A stretch of 64,000 nt of DNA, from NCBI RefSeq assembly GCF_039822265.1, contig NZ_JBAJEX010000003.1, forward strand, positions 186,001-250,000. The letters are read 5' to 3'. This document shows positions 39,701-48,581 of the stretch, one piece after another. The DNA is from Thiobacter sp. AK1. GTDB taxonomy: Bacteria; Pseudomonadota; Gammaproteobacteria; Burkholderiales; Thiobacteraceae. The position numbers were made by a program, and so were the translations under genes. The notes under the pieces are model-generated. The model was not told the origin of the DNA, did no database searches, and saw nothing but the letters and a program-made list of their open reading frames with translations. The number at the start of each line of letters is the position of its first letter. The stretch's first letter is position 1.

Positions 39701-42700
39701 TGATCGGCCGCTGCAGCGATGACCTCCGGATCGGTGTTGGCCGGCGTGGCCGCCAAGGCAGCCTCGACCTCGGACTGTCCCCAAGTCGTGCCATCGGCGA
39801 ATTCGATGGTTTCGACCAGGCTCGCGGCTTGCCAGTAGTTGCGCACCGTCAGCCGGTCGCTGGTATCGCGTACGGAGATCAACAGATCGTCGCCGTTGCG
39901 GCGCAGTAGCAAGTCGGTCGGCGCCACACCGGCGCCCAGTCGCAAACGATCGCCGGCCGAGGCGGCGCCGTTTTCAAGGACCAGATCCTGGGCGTAACCG
40001 CGCCCGAACACATAACTGTCGTTGCCGGCCCCGCCATAGAGCATATCGTTGCCGGCGCCACCATCGAGCAGGTCATTGCCGGCAGCGCCGGCCAGGGTGT
40101 TGTTGCCTGCGTTCCCGCGAATGCGATTGTCTCCGGCATTGCCGGTGCCGTCGATATTCGCCGAACCGCCCAAAGTGAGATCCTCGACGAATTCCGGCAG
40201 CGCAAAGCTTGCCGTGGCGAGAACGCTGTCGTGACCTTCGCCGGTCAGTTCGATCACCGAGTCGCCGGCATCGTCGACCAGATAAAGGTCGTCGCCCTGA
40301 CCGCCGTAGAGGACATCGGCGTTGCCGCCGCCATTCAGGGTATCGTTGCCGCCCATGCCGCGCAGAAAGTTACGGCCGGCATTGCCGATCAGGACGTTGG
40401 CCCCTTCATCGCCAGTGGCAGTGAGATTGGCTTCGCCCAGCAGTTCGATATTCTCGATGTTGCTGCCGGCGGTGATCGTCCAGCTGATGGTGGCCGCAAC
40501 GGTATCGTTGCCTTCGCCGGCCAGTTCGACAACGGTATCGGCAGCATTGTCGACCACGTAGCGGTCGTCGCCCGTGCCCCCGGTCAGGGTGTCCGCGCCG
40601 GCGCCGCCGTCCAGGCTATCGTTGCCAGCGCCGCCCTCGATCCGGTTGTTGGCGCTATTGCCCACGAGGCGGTTGTTCGCCGCGTTGCCAATCAATTTGA
40701 CCGGCGCCGTTCCGAGCACTTCGAAATTCTCGATTTCGCCGGTGACGATGATATCTTGCGTCGTGGTGAGACGAACCGTGTCGCTGCCCCCGCCGGGCAG
40801 TTCGACGACTTCGCTCAAGTCATCGACGATGTACAGATCGTCGCCGTCGCCGCCCACCAAAAGATCCGTGCCCATGCCGCCGATCAGCACATCGTTGCCG
40901 TCGCCGCCCATCAGGACGTCGTCGCCATGGCTGCCGACCAGCGTATCGTTGCCCGCGCCGCCGGAAACATGGGCCGGGAAGCCGGCGCTGGCCACCAGAT
41001 GGTCGGCGCCGTCCGTGCCGATCAGGGTGGAAGCCCGGCGAGAAAGATCCTCGGCGTTCCAGACCGTGCCGTCGGCAAAACGTGCCTGCAATACCGGCTG
41101 GCTCACCGAGTCGTTGAACCAGGCCGTGAAACGCACGCCATCAGCGCCGCTCACCACCACCAGATCGGCTCCCTCGCGGCTGGCCGTGACCGTGTCGGGG
41201 TCGATGCTGGTACCGAAGCGCAAACTGTCATAGCGCGTATCGCCCGCGACCTCACGCACACCGTCGCCGACGTTCACAACGAGGTCATTGCTGCGCGCGG
41301 CCCACGTAATGGGGTCGATGATGGTTCCATCGACGAAACGAATGCGCTCGATGGCCATCAGCGGGCGATCAAAGCCCATGATCGTGATGGAGTCAGCTCC
41401 CCCCGCAATATGCAGGACGAGGCTGCCGTCGACGATTTCTCGCGAAACGTCGGCCAGCGTGATGCCGGCGCCAAACTCGATCGTATCGACATCCTTGAGC
41501 CCGGAACCAAAGTCCCCCACGACGTCCTGGCCGTCGCCCCGTCCGAATCGGTACACATCGCTGCCATTGCCGCCAATCAGCATGTCCTGGCCACGGCCGC
41601 CCAGCAGGAGGTCACTTCCCGCGCCGCCGGTCAGTTGATCGTCGCCATCGCCGCCTTGCAGTCGATCCTTGCCGTCGCCCCCCTCGATCAAATCATTGCC
41701 CGCGCCCCCGAGCAGGACGTCATCGCCTTCGGCGCCATAGATGACGGTGTTGCCGTCCTGCGCCGCGATGTAATCGCTGCCGGTTGATCCCTGCAAACTG
41801 TCATTGCCGGGCGTTGCCGCCAGCAAGCGGGCAGCGATGTCTGCCGATTGCCATGTCGTTCCATCCGCGAAGTGGATGCCGGCAAGATTGAGCGCTGAAC
41901 CGCTGCTGCCGTAGCCAGTGGCCCAGCCGTTCTCGATGCGGACTTGGCTGCCAGAACCCGGCACGTCGAGAACGAGGAAGTGCCGCCAGGGGAAAGCGGC
42001 TTCGTCGAAGCTGGATACGACCACATCCTCCGGGCGTATCCCCTCTCCGAATTCGATGACGTCGAGCGACTCCGCGTTGCTCTGCACCTCAATGGTGTCG
42101 CGCCCAAAGCCGGCTTCGAGACGATAGATATCGTGCCCCTCGCCGCCCACCAGGGCGTCGTCTCCAGCGCCGCCCACGAGAACATCATCACCGCTGCCAC
42201 CGCTCAGGGTGTCATTGCCGGCGCCGCCGAAAAGCCGGTCGTCACCGGTGCCGCCCAGTACTACATCACTGCCGTCGCCCGCGTCGATGACATCATTACC
42301 GCTCGTGTCCAAAAGATAGTCGCTGCCTGCGGTGGCTGCCGGACGGTACAAGGTTTGCAACACATCCTTGCCCTCGATGACGGTTCCGTCGCCAAAGACC
42401 AGGCGGCTGGCGATGATCGGGTTACCGTTCTGATCGATCTTGAACCGGAAACCGCTCAGCGTGGCGGGAGATCCCTTGAGACCCAGCGAGAAGCTGCCGC
42501 CGTTTTCGTCGAACCAGACATCCTTGATCAGCACGTCACCGGGCTCAACGTTGCTTTCGAGGCGGATGGTTTGCGGCTGGTCAGTGGAGTAGCTGCCGTA
42601 GAAATAATCCTGCCCGGCGTTGAAGCCGAACACCAGGGTGTCGCTGCCGCCGGTCAGGTCATACGTGTCGTTGCCAGCGCCGCCATCGAGCACGTTGCGG

Positions 42701-45700
42701 CCAGAGCCCCCGGCAAGGAAGTCGTTGCCGTCGCCGCCGTGGATCACGTCGTCGCCATAACCGCCGTAGAGCCTGTCGTTGCCACCTTGCCCGTACACAC
42801 GGTCGTCGAACGGGCTGGCCTCGACGTCGGTGATGCTGTCTGCCGCCTCACTGCCAATCACCACACCGGAGGGTGACGCCCGCAAATCGAGTTCGCTGCC
42901 ATCCGCGAAGCGCAGGGTCGAGACTCTGTCCGAAGCATATACCCATCCGGAAATCCGCAGCATGTCGCTGCCGCCCGCCAGACGAATCTGCAGTTCACTG
43001 CCGGATACCTTGATCTCGACGTCCTGCGGGCGCACTCCGTCGCCCAGTTGGATCACATCGCGACTATCGCTGCTGGCCAGCGTGTCCTCGCCGCTGCCGA
43101 AGCCGAACACGATGGTGTCGGTCGAGGCGCCCGAGTCGTAACCCCTATCCCCGGCGGAGATGACATCCTTACCCATGCCGCCGTCCAGCAGGTCGGCGCC
43201 CGAGCCGCCATTCAGAGTGTCGTTGCCGTCACCGCCAAACAAGGCATCCGCACCGTTGCCTCCGTCGAGCTGGTCATTGCCATCGCCGCCAAAGAGCGCA
43301 TCAGCGCCGTCTCCGCCGTTCAGATAATCATCGCCGGCATCGCCAAAGAGACGGTCGTCGCCCGAGGCGCCAGATAGATAATCGCCACCTGCAGCACCAG
43401 AGATGTCGTCGTTGCCGCCGTAACCCTCGATGCTCTCGCTTTGGTTGCTTCCGATCAGCGTGTTGTCGCGGAAATCGCCCAGCCCTTCGGGCAGCATGGC
43501 CAGCACGGCTTCGGTATGCCACACGGTGCCGTCGGCAAAACGTACCTCCAGCGCCGAGGCGGGTTGTGCCTGAGCCAGCCAATAGCTCATGTTGAGGGTG
43601 TCAGCGCCGCCGGCCACTGAGAATTGCAAGGAGGCGCCAATGCGTGCAACGGAAATATCCCCAGGCAGCACATCCGCGCCCATTTCAATAATGGTCAGCG
43701 GCGACTGCGCGCCATCGACGCCCGCGCTGAACGTATCGTAGCCCGAGCCCCGGCCGAAGCGGATGGTGTCGATGCCGGCACTGCCTTCGTAGTAATCATT
43801 TCCGGCGCCACCGTCGAGCACGTCGTTGCCATCGCCCCCATTCAGGGTATCGCTGCCTGCCCCACCAAAGAGCTGGTCGTCGAAGCCGCCTCCGGTCAGT
43901 TGGTCATTGCCGTCGCCGCCGAGGAGAACATCGTTGCCATCCCCGCCGAGCAGCGTGTCATTGCCGGCGCCGCCATCAAGGACGTCTGCACCCGCGCCAC
44001 CCGCCACGTGGTCATCCCCTCCGCCGGCAGCAAGCAGGTCGTCTCCCGAACTGCCCAACAAAGTATCATTGCCGCTGGTGGCGACGGGTTGCGGCATCCG
44101 CGTTTGGGCCGCGATGTCCGCGGCCGACCAGACGCTGCCATCGGCAAAGACAATGCTGGCGGCACCGTTGATGCCCGTCAGACTTTCGCCGGTGGCCACG
44201 ATACGCAGGGTCAGCGGCACTTCCAGGCCATCGAGCAAGCCGCCGACGATCTCGACCTCGGTCGCTTCTACATCGGTGCGGACGACAAAGCCCTGGGCAT
44301 AGGCTGCGTTCTCGATCACATCGTTGCCGCTGCCCGTGCCGAACAGAATCACCGCGCCGCTGTTGACATTGAGGCGGTCATTGCCGGCGCCGCCGTCCAG
44401 AATCCCGTCGCCACTGAGGGCGTCATCGCCCGCTCCGCCCGACAGGTAGCCCCGGCCGCTCAGCGTGTCATTGCCAGCGCCGCCATTGATGAAGTTATCG
44501 CCCTCACCATCTTCGATGGTGTCATCGCCGGAATCGCCGAACAGGCGATCATTCCCTGTACCTCCGCGCAGCGAATCGCGCCCGGCCCCGCCATGGATCA
44601 CGTCATTGCCGTCCCCCCCGTAGATGCTGTCCGGCCCCTGGGTGCCGGTCAGCACGTCCGCACCGGACGTGCCCGAGGTGGACGTCAGGCGATAGCGATC
44701 GAAGTCGGCGGCGGTGATGACGACGCCGTCGGCCGACTCAATTCGGTCAATGCGCGAGCCGACATCGACATAGACGGCGCCCGGGCCGAAATCGATCCTT
44801 GTCTGCCCGGAATGTCCCCAACCGCTTCCCGCCGAGATGATGACGTTTTCCGCCGACAGGCCCGCGCCCAGTACGATACGGTTGGCACCCTCGGTGTCCG
44901 AAATCTGGTCGTAGCCGCTGTCGGCATTGATGACGTAAGTGTCATCACCGGCGCCTCCCGCGAGGGAGTCGTGCGCGCTGTTGTACCAGTAACCCCAGTC
45001 GTAATCGCGCTCCTGATCCAGATCGCTGGCGGTCGATGCGCCGCTGATCAGCGTGTCGTTGCCGTCCCCGCCATAGAGTTGATCGGCACCGCTGCCCCCG
45101 TCCAGCACATCATCGCCGGCACCGCCTTCCAGCATGTCGTCGCCGCCCAGCCCCTGAATGGTGTCATTGCGTCCGGAACCGTAGATATGGTCGGCTCCGC
45201 TGGTACCCTCCGGCACCACCAGACGCAATTCGACGTCTTGGATAGTCCATTCGGTACCATCGGCAAACACGAAACGCTCGATGCGATTGGCGGTGTGCCC
45301 GAGGCTGAACTGGGATTCGATGCGGACGCGATCATCCGTGCCGGCAACCTCGAGGATCAGACTGTCATACTCGCGGCGCACGACCAGATCATCGGGCGCG
45401 ATGCCTTCGCCGAAAATCAGGGCATCGCCGCCGCCATTGTTCCAATCGTCGTCGCGGATGGTCAGTTGTCCGTAGCCCGGCTTGAACACATAGCGATCGT
45501 CTCCCAGGCCGCCGCTCGCATAGTCGCTACCGCCGAGGCCATCGATGATTTCAGAGCGATCCGAACCGCGCAGCCAGTCAGTGCCGGTCGTGGGTTTCGT
45601 CATCGCGTAGCCGGTCACATCGTCGGCCGTCCATGTCGAGCCATCCGCAAACTCGATGGCTTCGATCAGCGGTCGCACGCTGATATCGCCCCATTGGTTC

Positions 45701-47345
45701 GAGACCTTGGCCGGGATGCGTACCCGGTCCTCGGTGCCGTAGCGTTGCAGCACGATGGCGCCGTCCGCGTCGGCGAACACCTGAAGGTCTTCCGGCGCAA
45801 TGCCCTCGCCAAAGCGCAGGCGGTCATGCCCTTCGACATCCACGATCCGGTCGCTGCCGTCCCCGGCGTTGAACACATAGACATCGTCACCGCGCCCACC
45901 ATCGAGCAGATCCGATCCCGTGCCCCCGACCAGGCTGTCGTTACCGTCCAATCCCTGGATGACGTCGTTACCGGCCAGGCCGTCGATGAATTCGTCGGCG
46001 CTACCGCCCATGATGAAATCGTCGCCATCGCTCGGGGTGTTCGCCAGCGTTGCGATGGCTTCGGCATCCCACGTCGTCCCATCGGCGAACTGCACGGCGC
46101 CCAGCCGGTTGGCCGCATCGCCAAACCAGTTCTCAACGGTAATCGTTTCGCCGTCGGGCAACTGTAAGTAAAGGTTGGCGGCATCGCGCTTGACGACCAC
46201 CTGTTCCGGACCGATGCCCTCGCCCAGGCTGAGGCTGTCGGTATCGCCCCGGCCTTCGTCGGCGATGATGTCGCTGCCGTCGCCAAGCGCGTACTCGTAG
46301 GTGTCGTCGCCCGATCCGCCCGACAGCAGGTCGTTGCCCGGGCCGCCGGAGAGCACGTCGTTACCGGCCAGGGCGTGGATTTCGTCGTTGCCGGCCCCGG
46401 CCTCGATCACGTCGTCTGCATCGCTGCCGACGAGGAAGGCATCCCCGCCGCTCGGCGCCACCGGGGCCAGGGCCCAGGCCGTCAGCTCCGCCGGCGACCA
46501 GACCGTGCCGTCCGCGAAGACCACGGATTCGATGCTCGGCCCGGTGTTGCCGAACCAGCCCTCGACGATCACGCGTTCTCCGCTGCCGCGCAGCACCAGC
46601 AGCAAGTCGGATTCGTTGCGGGTCACCGCCACATCGGCCGGCAGAATGTCCGCGTCGAAGCGAATCACATCCTCGCCCGCCGTTCCACTGTCGGCGATGA
46701 CGTCGCGGCCGTCGCCGCGCGCAAAGACGTAGGTGTCCGAACCATCGCCGCCATCGAGGCGATCGTTACCCGTACCGCCGGACAAGGTATCGTCCGTCGC
46801 ATAGCCGATGATGTGGTCGTTGCCCTCGGTGCCGAGGAGTAACCCAGCACGCACCTCGTCCGCCGAGAGACTCCCATCGGAGAAGTCGAAGAACTCGACG
46901 ACCGCCGCTTCATCGGCAAAGAAACGCCGAATGGTCAAGCGATCCTCCGTGTCGGCGATGCGCACCAGCAGGTCATCACCGGCCCGTTCAAACCGCACTT
47001 CATCCCGATACCCCTCCATGACGATGCGGTCGGCATTGCCGATGTCGTCGGATTCGACCACCACGTCGTCGCCGGAGCCCCGCCGGAACACGTAGCTGTC
47101 GTCGCCACTGCCACCAAGTAGCGTGTCGCGATCGGCGCGATAGCCACCGTCCAGCCGGTCGTCGCCCGCGCCGCCGTGGAGTTCGTCGTCGTCGGCAAAG
47201 ACGGCGCTAAAGCCGCCCTCACCACCTCCGTAACCCTCGCCGCCGCCACTGCCTAACCACCAGGCGGGGTCGGTATAGGCGCCATACAGGCGGTCATCCC
47301 CCCGGCCGGCGATGATGACGTCGTTGCCGAAGCGGCCGATAGGGA
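33781..47345 (-). pseudogene. Giant RTX / cadherin-like / VCBS repeat exoprotein, 5' end cut off by the prophage
   Basis: More than 4,500 codons of a secreted calcium-binding repeat protein. From about 47340 to 39740 it has blocks of GGxGxDxLx nonapeptides interleaved with about 14 'FADGTxW' haemolysin-associated modules. At 40850-40130 three units carry VVDxxxDxVxELxGEG. From about 39700 there are at least eight Ig-like modules of the 'LPxWLSFDxxTxxFSGTP' type and four VCBS units (SEDxxxxxxGNVLANDxD). A non-repetitive tail follows (34330-33784). The first in-frame start is GTG at 47091, yet RTX repeats (LHGGAGDDRLDGG, LLGGSGDDSYVF) continue upstream of it. From there to an in-frame stop at 47425-47427 no ATG, GTG or TTG occurs. 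The frame loses RTX character near 47345, where prophage sequence should begin. The gene is therefore 5'-truncated; the intact form was probably a type I-secreted adhesin-like protein. Confidence 0.88.
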
Positions 47346-47505
47346 TGAAAAGATTGGATGCGACAAGGTAGATGAGACGGAAGGTCGCGGGAAGGGGCGG
47401 GATGGGGCGGGAAATTTCGGTAAATCAATGGGTTCGTTGGGTTGTCCACAAGGCGGGGCGTGTGCGCGGATTGCGTGCGACGAAATGCACGCGCTGACGG
47501 GGGGA
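47346..47505. other. Prophage left-end region (attL and transposase-site area)
   Basis: 160 non-coding bases between the truncated RTX frame and the repressor gene. In Mu this is where the transposase binds the left end. Possible repeated elements are TGCGACAAGG at 47359 and TGCGACGAAATG at 47479, and three GGGGCGGGA-like units at 47395-47413. None can be assigned as a transposase site by eye. Confidence 0.4.
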
Positions 47506-47928
47506 TCAGGCGGGTTTTTTGAGGCGCTCGACTTCGGCGCGGAGGTCGGCTAGCGCCCGGCGCAGCTCGGACGCTTCTGCCGCCGAGCGAGCGCGCGCGA
47601 AAACATCATCGAGGAAGGCCTCGGCCTCCTGTTCGGTCATATCGGCCAGCAGGAGGCCGATTTTTTCGAGGCGGCGAGCGTATGGGACGGCGGAAAAGTC
47701 GTTTTCCGGCGCGGGTTTACGCTCTTTCTGGCCGCGCCCGGTGGCCAGCCAGTCCAGCGAGACGCCTGCGGCGTCGGCGATGCGCGACAGCTTGTCGTAG
47801 ACAGGCTTTTTCCCCTCAAGGTAAGACCTGATCGTTGCCTCTGGAAGTCCGACTTTTCGAGCGAACGCGGACACGGTGTCGTCACCGATGCACTCACGGA
47901 GCCTGGATGCGAGCGTGTCCGATTCCAT
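47506..47928 (-). CDS. Phage repressor (helix-turn-helix, Mu c-like position)
   Basis: 140-residue regulator divergent from the early operon. Residues about 8-62 form a Cro/CI-type helix-turn-helix domain (LRECIGDDTVSAFARKVGLPEATIRSYLEGKKP ... AAGVSLDWLATG). The C-terminal third is an acidic/basic helix likely for oligomerisation (AEASELRRALADLRAEVERL). ATG at 47928 is chosen because a GAGG site precedes it and the HTH then starts as usual. The longer open frame upstream translates operator repeats and is spurious. Position implies it keeps the prophage silent by binding the adjacent operator array. Confidence 0.88.
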   Translation of the reverse strand: MESDTLASRLRECIGDDTVSAFARKVGLPEATIRSYLEGKKPVYDKLSRIADAAGVSLDWLATGRGQKERKPAPENDFSAVPYARRLEKIGLLLADMTEQEAEAFLDDVFARARSAAEASELRRALADLRAEVERLKKPA

Positions 47929-48017
47929 GAACAACACCTCACGAATCGGACATGAGAATCGGACATCGGACGCGCGAATCGGACATAAATCGGACGCGAA
48001 TCGGACGCGAATCGGAC
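47917..48017. promoter_or_regulatory. Operator array of AATCGGAC half-sites
   Basis: Six exact AATCGGAC copies start at 47944, 47957, 47977, 47988, 47999 and 48010, with a near copy (CATCGGAC) at 47964. The last four are exactly 11 bases apart. An inverted copy (GTCCGATT) lies at 47917-47924, inside codons 2-4 of the repressor gene. The array lies between the repressor start and the early promoter, as Mu operators O1-O3 do. Repressor binding is inferred. Confidence 0.8.
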
Positions 48018-48042
48018 ATGCAAAATGTTTCGCAACTTGTTG

Positions 48043-48070
48043 TTGACATCGCAACCTCTTGTGTTAGACT
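48043..48070 (+). promoter_or_regulatory. Early promoter (Pe-like)
   Basis: A perfect -35 TTGACA (48043-48048) and TAGACT (48065-48070) are 16 bases apart. It is downstream of the operator array and 27 bases before the first early gene. A TCGCAA motif recurs at 48030, 48049 and 48072, overlapping the promoter, and may be a second regulator site. Confidence 0.65.
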
Positions 48071-48097
48071 ATCGCAAACAGTTACGAGGATAGCACT

Positions 48098-48337
48098 ATG
48101 GAACGAGAGCGGAAACCTTTAGGTGATGCCACCGCCGTGCGCGGCAAGCTGGCGCTGGCAGGGTACCGGTCGATCAATGAGTGGGCGAATGCCCACGGCG
48201 TCAAGCCGGTGACGGCGCGACGGGTGATCTATGACTGGGCGAACCGCGCCGACCGCGAGCCGCACGGAGGCATCGCGCGGCAGGTGATGAAGATGCTGCG
48301 GGAGACGCTGGAGGCGAAAGATGATCAGGCTGCGTGA
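48098..48337 (+). CDS. Small early DNA-binding protein in the Ner position
   Basis: 79-residue basic protein, first gene of the early operon. The middle (INEWANAHGVKPVTARRVIYDWANR) reads as a helix-turn-helix. In Mu the first early gene encodes Ner, a negative regulator of the early and repressor promoters, and this protein probably plays that part. It is not clearly homologous to Mu Ner by eye. The ATG follows a GAGGA site. Its end overlaps the next gene by 17 bases. Confidence 0.7.
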   Translation: MERERKPLGDATAVRGKLALAGYRSINEWANAHGVKPVTARRVIYDWANRADREPHGGIARQVMKMLRETLEAKDDQAA

Positions 48338-48581
48338 CTACGCGAAAGCGCTTGGCGTGTGCAAGAAAACGGCTCTGGCACAAGCGCTGCGCGAAGGGAA
48401 GGCCTGCGAGAAGCGGCCTGTGCGCGGCGGGTGGGCGTGGTTCGTGGCGTCGCAGCCTGAGGCGGCGCAAGCGCACGTCGATACGGGCCGCCTAGAGCAG
48501 TGCATCTCTCTGGCGCTCAAGATTGACTCCAGCGCCAACGGGGCCGCGCGGCTGGCCGTGAGACTCTACGAGGTGCTGTGA
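48321..48581 (+). CDS. Hypothetical early phage protein with N-terminal HTH-like segment
   Basis: 86-residue protein, not recognised as a named family. The start MIRLRDYAKALGVCKKTALAQALREGK resembles a MerR/excisionase-type helix-turn-helix. It overlaps the gene before it by 17 bases and shares a TGATG with the transposase gene after it, so all three are translationally coupled. A DNA-binding role in early regulation or transposition is plausible, but this is inference. Confidence 0.65.
   Translation: MIRLRDYAKALGVCKKTALAQALREGKACEKRPVRGGWAWFVASQPEAAQAHVDTGRLEQCISLALKIDSSANGAARLAVRLYEVL

Noticed and set aside
40231-46167. Long plus-strand open frames across the RTX region (for example 40231-41787 and 43624-46167)
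   Set aside because: They are antisense shadows of GC-rich RTX repeats (Gly/Asp codons read backwards as Ala/Val/Ile), with no ribosome sites or domains.
47089-47091. GTG as the true start of the giant RTX protein
   Set aside because: RTX repeats continue in frame for about 80 codons upstream, so the GTG is an internal codon of a truncated gene.
33800-47300. Possible CRISPR or tandem-repeat DNA in the RTX region
   Set aside because: The periodicity is a degenerate 27-base coding repeat for nonapeptides, without constant repeats and unique spacers.
47929-48054. Longer N-terminus of the phage repressor starting at 48054
   Set aside because: The extra 42 residues merely translate the operator repeats; ATG 47928 has a proper ribosome site and gives a normal helix-turn-helix start.
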